DNA of 64,000 nucleotides from the NCBI GenBank assembly GCA_027257055.1, contig JAPVLO010001728.1, positions 1 to 64,000 on the forward strand, written 5' to 3'. Positions within the stretch are counted from its first letter, which is position 1; the number at the start of each line of letters is the position of its first letter. The notes under the pieces are model-generated. The model made no database searches. It saw nothing but the letters and a program-made list of their open reading frames with translations, and was not told the origin of the DNA. The translations under genes and the position numbers were made by a program. Shown here piece by piece: positions 24,698 to 35,555 of this stretch. The DNA comes from Cephalopachus bancanus (lineage: Eukaryota > Chordata > Mammalia > Primates > Tarsiidae).

Positions 24698-26879
24698 TTT
24701 ATTATGCATTCTGCCTTCTGAATAGCAGTTAGGTACACTGAATCTCAAGGCTCATTTTTCTAAGAATGATATAGATCTGGAATCTCAACAAGTTTCAATT
24801 TAGGCAGAACAAAACATTTAGAATTTATGTGAGAAACACTGGAGTTGTCAATTTTGAAGGCAGAATTATACCCTGCATTCCAACGTATTAAAAGGGAAAA
24901 GAAGTTATCATTGGAGTATTATAAAATTCTTAAAAAATAAATTCCTGCATAATGAACATTTCTAGGCCCAACCCTGAATTGAAAAAATTTTTAAAGAAAA
25001 AATAATTGAAATATGGAATAAACAAATAAAGTCAGTTGCATGTTTGACAGCTTTAATTTATTTATTTATTTATTTTTTTTAAATTTTTTAAAAAAAATGT
25101 GGGATACATTTCAGAGTTAGATATACAATCATTGATTTTGCAGGCTCCCTGGTTGATGAGGTATACCCCTCCCTTCCTTAGCAGTATCCCTCCAATGGCA
25201 ATCTGACCCCTCCCTCTAAAGAGGTTTCCACTAATGCCATTCACTTTCTTACAGAGTGATCAAGCTCAGCTCCTCAGTGAGAACATATGGATCTCTGTTC
25301 TTTGTCTCTGAGAAAATCACTAAAAATGACCTACCTCATATCCATCAAACGTTCTGCAAAATCCTTCTATCTGTCCTTTTTTATGGCTGCATCATATTCC
25401 ACTGTGTATATATCACAATATTTATCCTTTCCAGCTTTGTTTTGCAAAATGCTTGGTACCTGTTTTTTTTGCAATTGTGATTAGAGCTGCAAAAATTATA
25501 CTGGTGCTGGTATCTTTTTGCAAAAATGATTTGAGTTCCTCCAGGTATATTCTTTACGGGGGAATTGCCAAGTCACATGGTAGGTCCATATCTTGTCCCT
25601 TTACAAACCATCAAACTGTTTTCCAAAGATGTTGCTCTACTTTTCAGTACACATGCAGTGCAGAATCATTTAAATCTTCCCAAATCCTTACCTGCGACTG
25701 TTATTTTTTTTTTTTAATGATGGCCTGTCTTACAGGGTTATGTGGTATTTCGAAGTGATTTCTTTTGCATTTCTTTGAGGATAAGTGAGGCTGAGCGATT
25801 TTCATGTGTCTGCTGGCTGCCCGTATTTCTTCTTATGAAAAGTATCCAATCACGTATTTTGCACATTTTCAAAGGGAAGGGTTCTCTGATTTTTCTGAGT
25901 GTGTGAGTTTCTTGTAGATCCTAGATGTTATGCCTTTTTACAGATATATAGGTGGAGAATCGTTTTTCGCATTCTGTTGGCTGTATCCCTGCTTTTTTGA
26001 TGGTTTCTTTTGTTCTGCAGAAGTATATTACTTTGAAGAGATTCCACTTGTCGGACTTACTTATTAAGACATGGGTATTTAGGGCTCTGAAGAGGAATTA
26101 GTTTCCTGTTCCAGTTTCCTTAATTGTTTCTCCTGAGTTTTCTAAGATTATTATAATTTGGTGTTTTACGTTTAGGTCTTTGATCCATTTAGAGTTAATG
26201 TGTATGGTGATAGACACGGATCCTGTTTCAATCTTGTGCATGTTGTCAGCTTTATCCCCAGCACCATTTACTGTATATGTTCTAATTACACAGTGGATTT
26301 TAAAGGGTTTTTTCAAGGATGATTGGGTTGAGAATTTGAGGATTTCATTCTCTGTCCTGATTCATTGGCCTGTGGACCTATTCTTGTACCAATACCAGGC
26401 TGTGTTGATTACTGTAAACACATAGTAAAGTTTGATGTCTGAAAAAGTGACAGCTTCTGCTTTGTTTCTTTTGATAAAATTCTTTTGGCTATTCATGAGT
26501 GTTTATGGTTTCATGTGAATACTTTGTTGTAATTTCCAGGTCTGAGAAGAATGATGTTAACTTAATGGTTATTTCATTGAATCTGTAGATTGACTAAAAG
26601 GCTAATTTTTACATTAAAACTGGTAAGTAAAGTCAGAGAAAGAAGCATGTGAAATTGTCATTTATGACATCAGCCTCATAACTGTGACATCATAATTGGA
26701 GGGACCTTGACTACTGAACAATCCTTAGGCTTCAAGCCCTTGTGTACAGTGTTCTGCCAAAAGTGGTAGACATGTTGGATTTCATTCCCCAAAAAGTGAA
26801 GAGAACCATGTGATCACACCTATCCAAAAATTACTCCCGGGATAAGTGACTATTCAAGAATCCTCTAAACGAGGTAGGT

Positions 26880-26957
26880 TTTTTTTTTAAGCAGTCTTTA
26901 TTGAGAGGACAGAGAAACTCACAAACTGGGAGGGGGCCTGAGGGGGTTTGGGCCCAA
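26880..26957 (-). pseudogene. Mini polyadenylated cDNA fragment, unit 6
   Basis: Flanked by GAGGTAGG (26,871) and AAGGTAGTC (26,958-26,966). CTCAATAAAGACTGC is intact on the - strand. Confidence 0.8.
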
Positions 26958-27560
26958 AAGGTAGTCTTTTATTATTATGGTCACGGAGTCCTGTTGGAGA
27001 TTGGTTTAGCACAACCAAAAAATATTTTATCACTTTCTTTAGTTTAGAAACTTTGGGATGTTTTGAATATCATGTAACAGCATTTTAGTAGTTTTTCCTA
27101 CACGATTTGAACATTGCTTATGCTAAGATCATAATCAATTTTCCAGAATTTATAATTATCTAAATTTTTATACTAATGCAGAGCCCAAATACGTACTATT
27201 CTGTAAATCTCCATGTCATTTTTGGGTTTTTAAATTGGTCCCCAAAATTTTCTTTTTTCTGTGTGCCTTATTTTGAATACTTGGTGATTAAAACAATCAC
27301 AAAAATCAGATACTTTGTTGCAGAGTACAGCATTTTGTCTTAGGTAGAGAAAATACTAGGGGATTGAAAGGAAATACTCTTTTAAAAATATAAATTTGGT
27401 TAAAATATAAAGGGAATGTGATTTTATATTTCTTTCAAATATAAATCTAAGGATTCCACATCTGTAACATTTAATCAAAATTACAAGCAGAAAATACAGA
27501 GAGCACCAGGAAAACGTACACAAGTTTTAAGAATGGAAAAAGTTGTATTAAATTACGATT

Positions 27561-27870
27561 CTAGCCAGGCTCGGTGGCTCAGCCTGTAATCCCGTGCTTT
27601 TGGGTGGCTGAGGTGAGTGGATTACCTGAGTCCGCGGGTTCAAGACCCGCCTGGGCAGCAAGACCTCATCTCTACAATAAATCAAAAAAAAAAAAAAAAA
27701 TCAGCCGGGCGTGGTAGTGCATGCCTATAATTCTGGCTACTTGAAAGGCTGATGTGGAAGGATTGCCAGAACCCAGCAGGTCGAGGCTGCGGTGGCCGGG
27801 AGCGACCGCTGCACTCCAGTCTGTGTGACAGAGTGAGACTCCAACTCAAAAAAAATTAAAATAAGTAAAA
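27561..27870 (+). mobile_element. Alu-like dimeric SINE (S6), + strand
   Basis: Starts near GCCAGGCTCGGTGGCTCAG. Contains the B-box-like GGGTTCAAGACCC, an A17 linker and a right arm ending GACTCCAACTC plus a short A-rich tail. Flanked by TAAATTACGAT on both sides (about 27,549 and 27,870). Together with S8 the only + strand SINE here. Confidence 0.93.
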
Positions 27871-29620
27871 TAAATTACGATACTGTTTTATTTTCTAAAA
27901 TTTTAAAGGTTTATCATGCATTCTGCATTCTGAATAGGACTTGGGTACACTGAATCTCAAGGTTCAGTTTTCTAAGAATGATATAGATCGGGAATCTCAA
28001 CAAGATTCATTTTGGGTAGAATAAAACAATCAGAATTTATGAGAGAAACACTGTAGTTGTCAATTTGAAATGCAGAATTGTTTCATGTATTCCAACGTCT
28101 TAAAAGGAAAAGGAGTAATCACTGGAGGATTATACAATTCTTAAAAATTCAATCCTAGCATAATGAACATTTCTAGGCCCATCCCTGAATTGCAACCATC
28201 TTTTAAGTAAAATAAAAAATAAAAAATAGAATAAAGAATGAAGTCAGTTGCATGGTTTACAGTTTCATTTATTTATTTATTTTAATTTTTTAAATAATGT
28301 GGTGTACAATTCAGTGTTAGATATACAAACATTGGTTATGGTGGGTCCCTGGTTGATGAGTTATGCCCCTCATTTTTTAGCAGTAGCCCTCCTCTGCCAA
28401 TCTCACCCGTCCCCCTAAACAGGTTTCCACTAATGACAATCACTTTCTTATAGCACTATAAGCGATCAAGTTCAGCTCATGGGTGAGAACATATGGAACT
28501 CTGTTTCTGTGATAAATCACTAAAAATGAACTACATCATATCCATCAAACGTTCTGCAAAATCCTTCTATCTCTCTTTTCATTGCTGCATCATATTCGAC
28601 TGTGTATATACCACATTTATTTTATCCTTTCCAGCTTTGATGGGCAACACAGTTGGTACCATGTTTTTTTGCAATTGTGATTACAGCTGCAAAAAACATA
28701 CTGTTGCTGGGATCTTTTTGCTAAAATGATTTCAGTTACTCTATGTTTATTCTCGACAGGGTAATTACTGAGTCACATGGTGGATCAATATCTTGTCCCT
28801 TTACAAACGACCACACTGTTGTCCAAAGATATTGCTCTACTTTTCAGTTTACTTGTCATGCAGAATTATTTAAATTTTTCCCAAATCCTTACCTGCATCT
28901 ATTATTTTTTTTTTATTAATGATGGCCAGTCTTACAGAGGGTATGTGTTATTTCAAAGTGGTATCATTTGCATTTCTTTGATGATGAGTGAGGCTGAGCA
29001 ATTTTCATGTGTCTGCTGGCTGCCTGTATCTTTTCTTATGAAAAGTGTCCAATCACGTATTTTGCACACTTTTCAAAGGAATGTTTGTCTGATTTTTCTG
29101 CATGTTTGAGTTTCTTGTAGATCCTTGATGTTATGCATTTTTACAGATATATATGTGGAGAATCGTTTTTTGCATTCTGTTGGCTGTATCCCTGCTCTTC
29201 TGTTGTTTTATTTTATTTTGCAGCAGTATATTAATTTGAGGAGATTCCACTTATCGAAGTTATTTCTTAAGGCATGGGTATTTAGGGCTCTGAAGAGGAA
29301 TTAGTTTCTGGTTCCAGTTTCCCTAGTGGTTTCTCCTGTGTTTTCTAAGATTATTATACTTTGGTGTTTTACACTAGGTCTTTGATCCATTTAGAGTTAA
29401 TGTGTATGGTGATAGATTGGGGTCCTGTTTCAATCTTGGGTATGTTGTCAGTCTTTTCCCAGCACCATTTACTGTATATGTTCTCTATTACCCAGTGTTC
29501 CTTGGAGGTTTTTTCAAAGATGAGTGGATTGAGAATTTGAGGATTTTCCCTTTTCTTTCTTGATCCATTGTCCTATGGACCTATTCTTGTACCAATATCT
29601 TGCTGTATTGATTACTTTAT

Positions 29621-30104
29621 ACAGATGGGGGACCACCCCTGCATAGATTTAGAGGATCCCTGTAAGGTAGGGCAGCATCAGTGATTATTTTGGAGAAATA
29701 AAGAGAAAGAAAGAGAAAGGGGTAGGAAAAAAAAGACTGGACTCTGTCCAGTGCAGAAGCTGATTCTGTATTAGGGATAGATAGTAAAAAAGAAAGATGG
29801 AGGGATAGATTTAAAGAGTAAGAAAGATAAAGAAAGAAAGTGGACAACTATTAAGTGAAATGAGCAGAAGCCGTTTATTGAGACCAACCGTAAGCCTTTT
29901 ATCCTATATTTTCACATGTTAAATCAAAAGACTTTTACGTGAACACAGGTCCCGGTGGATGAGCCGCAAACCCCCACCCACCAGGTATTTCCTTAAGCAT
30001 GAGGAAAGACAATCCCAATAAAACCACAAACCTGGTGGTCTCAGGGTCCGCAGCCCACCCGGATACCTGATGCTCAGGCAGGCCTCCCCAGCTGGCTCCC
30101 AACA
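29621..30104 (-). repeat. ERV-A 3' LTR (about 0.48 kb, shortened)
   Basis: Starts TGTTGGGAGCCAGC on the - strand at 30,104 and aligns end to end with the 5' LTR in its outer parts (GGTCCGCAGCCCA, CCCACCCACCAGG, AATAAA at 29,874-29,879 on the - strand, GA-rich block 29,690-29,845 on the + strand). It lacks about 1 kb of U3 and has one copy of the 100-bp repeat that the 5' LTR has twice. Confidence 0.88.
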
Positions 30105-31680
30105 TCTCCCTCTTTTTTATTTTTTAGCATGAACCCATGGAACTCGGTGTTGAGCTGAGAAATTCTTTTCTTCAGCACCTTCAAAATAATTGGAAGCAGG
30201 CATAGCAACACAAGAATAATTGCTCCACAAATTCCCACATTAATGAGTATAGACATCAGTGACTTTTGGTTGATGAATGATGAGAACTGTCTAATTCTGA
30301 TGACCGGAATTGTTTCTTAGTGACAGTGATGTCCTGTATTTCTTGATGTAATTTAGTAAGGTCTATACTCAAGTCTGAATGATTCCAAATTCCAAGGATA
30401 TGATTTCTTATTTTGTCCCTAGTGTGGACAAACTTATTTACCTCGAAAGGGGTGAGGGATATCCAGTTAAACTCACAGTGACACCGGAGAGACAATTTTA
30501 TCTTTAAAGTCACAAACTCTTGTCCTACTGCTAAACTGCCTCCTCCAAAGCTTTAACTCTACTTTTTAACTTTTGATCTATAATCTTCTGAGAAGCTAAT
30601 GCAATAGAAACATTCCTAGATAACTGATCAGCAAAGGTTGCTCTGTGGACTTCCTTAGATAGTGTTACTGCTGAAACTGTTACTGAAGTAGCAATAGCTA
30701 TCAAAGGTGTAATTTCTAAAATTAAAGAAGATAAAAATCTTTTCTGTCTTTCCAAAAGGGAACTAACCTCATGCAGTGTCTGCAAACCATATTCATCATA
30801 CCAACAAGATGATAAGTGTACAGGAATCATCAAATAAGGTGCCTGCTTAAGAATAACAAAACCTTCATTAAAGGCATTAGTTAAATAATTAGTTAAAATA
30901 CACTCAGTACAAGACACCTTATAAACATTGTTATGATACTCAATTTTAGCAGTTTTGTACTCATTCCATACTAAAAACACATAAGAGAGGACTGTAAGCC
31001 TGCCCTAATGTGATACAGCTGAGTTTTCCAACTGGCCTAGACAGGCTGACTGGTTGAAGGGCTGTGAGGGCTCTCCACAAATGAGGTTGAATGGCTTGTC
31101 TGATTCCAATTTTAAAAGAAAATGTTGGGGATACCCATTCATTGGAGTGCCTTCTAGCTGCAGCAAGCATAGAGCCATCAAAACCTCACTCACTAATATA
31201 TAGTCTTTCACCGGGTAGAGGATAGTAAACCTTTAGAATTATAAGCACAGTCGCTCCATTTCGGGAAGCCAGCATCTTGCCGGACGAGTGGCCAGTCCTT
31301 TTCCGTATCATTGAAGGGGCAAGCAAGTACAGTGAGAGGCAATGAAGCTTTAGTCGCATGGCTAGGGGTGATTCCTCCAGGCATTAACATCTCTAGTCAC
31401 CAACTGTCCTTGATATTGTCCTGTAAGGGCTTTCTGTACTCAGAGACTTAAAAGTAGTCATTAAGCAAGAAGCCTGGTAATTATTAAAAGCAGAATTATT
31501 ATAAATACAAACAGGGAATGAGTTGGAATGCCCTTCATAAGAAAAATTACGATTAGTAACATGTATGACTTGAGCACGAAATAAAGCAGGCCCTCCCTTT
31601 TTCCTGTAAGGAGAGCCTTCCATTTTATCAGAGGTTTTATACTTCTTTCTGGATTTCAATGTCTATCCATAGCTGAATAG
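30074..31680 (-). pseudogene. env: ERV-A env remnant (surface and transmembrane subunits)
   Basis: Open pieces on the - strand run 31,659-31,393, 31,390-31,208 and 31,211-31,005 (surface subunit), 30,980-30,531 (cleavage motif RQKR, hydrophobic fusion peptide and heptad-repeat region), 30,513-30,256 (ectodomain) and 30,256-30,074 (a membrane span followed by a basic tail that enters the LTR). Frame breaks separate them. The layout resembles the MMTV/HML type of envelope rather than the gamma-type found in D-type viruses. Defective. Confidence 0.85.
30105..30127 (-). promoter_or_regulatory. ERV-A polypurine tract
   Basis: On the - strand an A/G run (AAAAAAGAGGGAGA, preceded by AAAAAATA) abuts the TGTTGGG start of the 3' LTR. 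It is the plus-strand priming site in retroviruses, and it confirms the LTR boundary. Confidence 0.85.
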
Positions 31681-31726
31681 CCTGAAAAGTCCAAATTTAA
31701 ACGATTCATAACAAATAAAGCGTGAT

Positions 31727-32130
31727 TTAGGATGTGGTGAGGAGAGCTATACTTGAACTTCTCTCTTGTAACTTAATTGATTTTTTTGAAGTTTGGTGAG
31801 CTCTTCCAACTATGACTTGACATTGTGGATTGTAAGGAATTTCTGTGGAATGAGAAATAGTAAATTGGGGGCTAAATTTCTGGAGATATTTAGATGTATA
31901 TGCAGGAACGTTGTTGGTTTTCAGTTGCTTTGGCATACCTAGTTGTGAAAAGCAAAAGAATAAATGTGCCACGTCCTTGTAGGCTTCTCCAGATTTTGTT
32001 GAAGTTAAATTAACTTGAGAAAATGTATCCACAGTCACATGCAAATAAGACAATTTTCCAAAGCTGGGAAAGTGAGTTCATCCATTTGCCAAGCATGCTA
32101 TGTCTCAGTCCTCGAAAGTTGACTCCTCCT
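31727..32130 (-). pseudogene. pol: ERV-A integrase core remnant
   Basis: Begins with GLRH and a WMN/QMD-like segment and continues with YLHVTVDTFSQ, KTNNVPAYTSKYLQKF and IPYNPQCQVIVGRAHQ. This is the D,D-35-E integrase core. The second catalytic aspartate reads N (KTNN) and the catalytic glutamate reads G (VGRAH), so the enzyme would be inactive even without the frameshift at its N-terminus. Confidence 0.87.
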
Positions 32131-32159
32131 GGAGCTGGAACAAAAGTTTTTAAATTCTC

Positions 32160-32470
32160 AGAGTAAACTGAATGCAAATTGTTTACAATCCTCTGGACTT
32201 AAAGTTATAGTAAAGAGACATTTCTGTAAATCAATAACTATAATAGTAAAGTTAACATGTATAGCAATCCAGGCTGCAACGCTCCCATGACTTCCATAGT
32301 AGTGTTAATTGCTCTTAAATCTTTTAAAAGTCTCAATTTACGAGAATTTTTCTTAATTACAAAAAATAGGAGTGTTTCAAAGGCTAGTGGTTGCCATTCG
32401 GGGGCTAGTAGAAGGCTTTATATGACCAACCCTAATTGTTGTTACCTAGTTTTTTGACTGCCTTAAGCTT
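32160..32470 (-). pseudogene. pol: ERV-A reverse transcriptase N-terminal stub
   Basis: A short stretch on the - strand carries [20 protein letters not shown] and MGALQPGL, the fingers region of reverse transcriptase. It then runs into broken sequence and the integrase region. The palm (YxDD) and RNase H are absent, so roughly 2 kb of pol has been lost between about 32,160 and 32,130. Confidence 0.8.
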
Positions 32471-32584
32471 TTCTGATGGCATGGACTATTGTTCCACCCA
32501 AACCGGTTTGTCATCTCCCCAGGCAATCAGTCTTGAAAACAGTGGCCCCTAAGGTAAATTCAAATAACCAATACCTGTTATTTG

Positions 32585-33330
32585 GACAGGCTCCTGTATT
32601 CCTTGCCAATCTTTACCAAGTCCCTTAAAGTGATCATAGCCCATCTACAGCATTTGTGATGAGACTTTATCATTGGGGCTATACAAAAGCATGTCCATTT
32701 GTGAAAGAATATCTCTTCCCCATAATGTAAAGGTGACAGATGGAATAACATACAGGCAAAAGGTTCCTGAAGTCTTACTATCTGTTCAATTTAAAATGTG
32801 TGAACTTTGGCTACTGAGGGTACTCGACCAACGCCTATGAGTACTGAAGGAGCTATTTGAGTAGACCAGGAACCAGGCCAATTTTTTCCGGCAATACAAC
32901 AAACATTGGCTCCTGTGTCTAACATGCCTATAATTTTGACTCCTTGTATAAATAAATCTTTTAGAGGTCTAGATTTAGTAACCTCCTGAACCCAAAGAGC
33001 AACATCGCTAGAGTCAAATCCAGAGTCACCTCTAGGCAGATTAAGGTTTTACTTGCTTTGTGATAAGGCAAGCGCAGCAACTGGGCTATTTTCTGCACTG
33101 ATTTGTTAGGGGGAGCAACAAGCACCTGGATGTCTCCTGTGTAATCCGAATCCACCACTCCAGGAATAATGGAAATTCCTTGTAAAGACAAGGAACTTCT
33201 GCCTAATATTATACCCAGTATTCCTTCTGGGAGAGAGCCCTTTACTCCCATAGGAATTGGTGTCACTGGAGCATCCGGAGTTAATAATGTTGTGGTGGAG
33301 GAACACAAGTCCAGTCCTGTACTCCCTGGG
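32585..33330 (-). pseudogene. pro: ERV-A dUTPase-protease (pro) remnant
   Basis: From the 5' side come the dUTPase domain (33,308 to about 33,030) with GRSSLSLQG and GVVDSDYTGD motifs, the aspartic protease (about 33,010-32,690) with an intact LDTGA active-site motif near 32,915, and a G-patch-like tail (GLGKDWQGIQEP, 32,643-32,585). The domain order is that of betaretroviral pro. A frameshift separates dUTPase from protease, and stops follow the protease flap region. dUTPase in pro is diagnostic for class II among vertebrate retroviruses with this gene order. Confidence 0.88.
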
Positions 33331-33389
33331 GTGGCTCAGATGAGTTCTGCAATGGAGCAAAAGGAACGAACGGGTTCATGGTGGTGGCG

Positions 33390-33437
33390 GTCCCTATTGT
33401 TATTTGGGGCCAGGGCTGGCCCCTCTGGACGTTTTCC
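33390..33437 (-). promoter_or_regulatory. ERV-A gag-pro frameshift signal (slippery site plus pseudoknot)
   Basis: On the - strand GGAAAAC (33,437-33,431) is followed after 7 nt by GGGGCC, AGCCCT, GGCCCC, AAATAACAAT, AGGGAC. The two G/C blocks form a 6-bp stem, and CCCT in the loop can pair with downstream AGGG, giving an H-type pseudoknot. The layout equals the one in ERV-B. In class II retroviruses this element drives -1 frameshifting from gag to pro. Confidence 0.75.
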
Positions 33438-33469
33438 TGAGCCGGGTTTGGCTTGCTGTTGATTTAAAG

Positions 33470-33662
33470 GAGTGCCATTTTAATGAAATTTATATAGGGA
33501 TTCTGTAGCCCAATGAAAGCCTTTTTGGCTTTTGGGACATAAAGTTTTTGGTCGAGTAGTCCCAGTAAGTGGTGATGGTATGCCCTGTAAGCCAGCCATG
33601 CCTTACTTCACTGGACAATCTGTTAATATGTCTGACTTGACCATAGTTAAAGCAAGACTGTA
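33470..33662 (-). pseudogene. gag: ERV-A nucleocapsid remnant
   Basis: On the - strand the sequence resembles the two-knuckle nucleocapsid of ERV-B, but the first CCHC box has lost a cysteine (CFNYGQVRH) and the second is interrupted by stops. Only the position between capsid and pro, and partial similarity (for example GTCCCAAAAGCC..TTTCATTGGGCTAC), support the call. Confidence 0.65.
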
Positions 33663-33960
33663 ATGAGATATTCTTTTGCTTATTACTTAATACTTTTACT
33701 TATATTACTTATATATTGTTTATGTATTACTTATAAAAATTATATAATATATTGTTTATATTGCTTATATACATTAGTGATATTATTTATATATTGCTTA
33801 TATTGCTTATATATATTGCTTATATTACTTATTTTACTTATATTACTTATATTACTTACACATTACTTATATACTTTTGGTTATGTTGCTTACATTATTT
33901 TTTTTACTTATATTACTTACACATTACTTATATACTTTTGTTTATTGTTGCTCGAGCTCT
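33660..33960 (-). repeat. A/T-rich degenerate minisatellite within ERV-A gag/nucleocapsid
   Basis: The + strand is dominated by variants of TTACTTATA/TATTACTTATATTG repeated for about 300 bp. It sits between the capsid region and a degenerate zinc-knuckle region, where ERV-B has ordinary nucleocapsid sequence. It is probably a local repeat expansion after integration. Confidence 0.8.
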
Positions 33961-34143
33961 CTGCATTCCTATAAGAAAAGGAAAAGTGTAACTAAGTTCA
34001 GGTTTTATTTCAGTATTCTCAGCATTTAAAGGAAAACCTTAGAAGGAGGTTCAGTAAGAGGTAACATTAAGCTTAGTGGAGCAGTTTCTACTAATGTGCC
34101 TGATTTGTCCACACACATATCATGATTGCACTGAAATATTTTT

Positions 34144-35400
34144 CTATTTACCTGCATCCTGCATACCTTGAGCGATCTGTGAAAATGCTTCTCCCTTCAA
34201 TACTGCGGCCAAGGCCATCCCTTGCATAATAGCTGAGCTTACATTCGTGCACTGGCTTATAAAATCAGTAACCCCTCCGGTTTTGCGTATGGGTCTAAGT
34301 AAAGTCTGACAAGTATTATTAGCATTTTCAAAAGCTAATTGTTTTATAAGAATTTCTGCTGCTTCTTCATTAGTTATTAACCGATTAATATCCAAAGTGA
34401 GTCTGGAAACAAAGTCCTCATAACTTTCCTTAGCCTTTTGTTTTACATCAGATAAAGAAGAATCTGAGCAGTGTCTGCCGGTAATTTTCTGCACGTGGTG
34501 ACAGCACTATGATTTATCGGAAGCAAAACATCTTTGGGTAGAAAAATTTGATTAGCCGTTTGGCTATACATACCAGTCCCGGAGAGCATATCATGGGAAA
34601 TAATGAATGACGCTTCAGGTCGATTTAAATTCTGGTCCATTTGAATTCTAACTTGATCCTCATACTCGGTTTTCCACAGCAAATAAGCACCTCCGGACAA
34701 ACAGCTTTGGGTTAATTGCTGCCAATCTGCAAGAGTCATCCATCGAGAGGCAAATTGTTCTAAAATAGTAATTGTATAAGGTATAAGAGGACCATACTTT
34801 GAGCTTGCCTCCCATAACTCTCTTACCAATTTATATGGCAAGTTTTCCAGGGGGGTTGATCCACTCCATCAGCACCAGTATAAAATTGTATTGGGAAACA
34901 AGTTGTGAAACTAAAATCTCCTTCTTTTTCTGCTTCAGCTTGTACTGCCTGCATACCGAGAGGAAAGACAGGAGCTGCAGGGGCATTACTGGCATTATTA
35001 GGCAAATTTTTCGACTTTGGGACTTTAGCATTGAAAGAAGTAGCCTGTGGGAGTAAGGCACAGTGTGGCCATAATAGCACTGATATGAAATCTCTCAGCT
35101 TCTGCTTCGGGTTCAGCTTCATCCTCTGGAGATAATTTATCATTGTCATTATAACCAGGCAGAGCCAAGGCTGCAGTGAAGAGAAAAGTTTCTTCATCGT
35201 CATCATCATTAGCAGCCTTTTTGGAAGAAAATTTCTCATAATCATGCTGTGGATTTAAAGCATTATTAGTTAACATTGTTACTGCACAAAATGTAGAAAA
35301 CGAGCTAGATTAGAAGAAGAAGCTTTAGCTCCATGTTTAGACAAAGTATTCATTAAGATACTGATGAAGATTTTACGTTCTTAGATTCACTCTGGCCCAT
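34144..35400 (-). pseudogene. gag: ERV-A gag remnant (matrix to capsid)
   Basis: The start codon lies at 35,400, giving MGQ followed by a basic/serine stretch, a classical N-myristoylation start. A short matrix piece with an in-frame stop follows, then an acidic D/E-rich region (about 35,220-35,080), the capsid N-terminal domain (34,841-34,443; PYKLVRELWEA, CLSGGAYLLWKTEYED) and the capsid C-terminal domain (34,494-34,144) with the major homology region (ITNEEAAEILIKQLAFENA). The matrix domain is shortened and the capsid parts lie in different frames, so no intact polyprotein is possible. The closest relative in the window is the gag of ERV-B. Confidence 0.9.
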
Positions 35401-35536
35401 AATTAGATCATGGCTCTGACTTCACAAATACTTGCTTATGCATCCTTGAAGTGCCTTTCTCTACAGAGGCATCTGCAGCACACTGGGTAAGATCCTAGCC
35501 GCCCTGAAACAAGAAAAGGACTTACCTTTCCAGGGG

Positions 35537-35553
35537 CCCCAAGTTGGGCACCA
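35537..35553 (-). promoter_or_regulatory. ERV-A primer binding site, lysine tRNA type
   Basis: The - strand reads TGGTGCCCAACTTGGGG immediately downstream of the 5' LTR. It differs at two positions from the 18-nt site for tRNA-Lys(1,2) as known for class II retroviruses. This fixes the provirus orientation and the LTR end. Confidence 0.85.
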
Positions 35554-35555
35554 TT

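Larger units (their letters stand above)
19051..25030 (+). repeat. Array unit 5, interrupted by a + strand L1 with loss of about 0.84 kb
   Basis: The L1-tail part ends near 20,610 and is followed by an intact donor-like AGGTAAGT (20,640-20,647). The unit is broken at about 20,794, right after GTAGACATG. It resumes at about 24,698 with TTTATTATGCATTC. In unit 4 these two points lie about 840 bp apart, so that stretch, including the mini cDNA fragment, is missing here. The remainder of the unidentified part runs to 25,030. Confidence 0.88.
25031..28242 (+). repeat. Array unit 6
   Basis: L1-tail part to about 26,591; donor-like GGTAAGT near 26,622. Unidentified part 26,592-28,242 with the mini cDNA fragment about 26,880-26,957 and a + strand SINE (27,561-27,870). 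No SINE is present at the shared CATATGAAT site (here CATGTGAAT near 26,513). Confidence 0.9.

Noticed and set aside
29690..29845. GA-rich block as an independent microsatellite.
   Set aside because: It recurs at the same position in the 5' LTR (35,630-35,780) and is the pyrimidine-rich U5/R region of the ERV-A LTR read on the opposite strand.
33663..33991. Leucine/isoleucine/tyrosine-rich frames (up to 103 codons) that look like membrane proteins.
   Set aside because: They are translations of the A/T-rich repeat within ERV-A; the hydrophobicity comes from the repeat composition.
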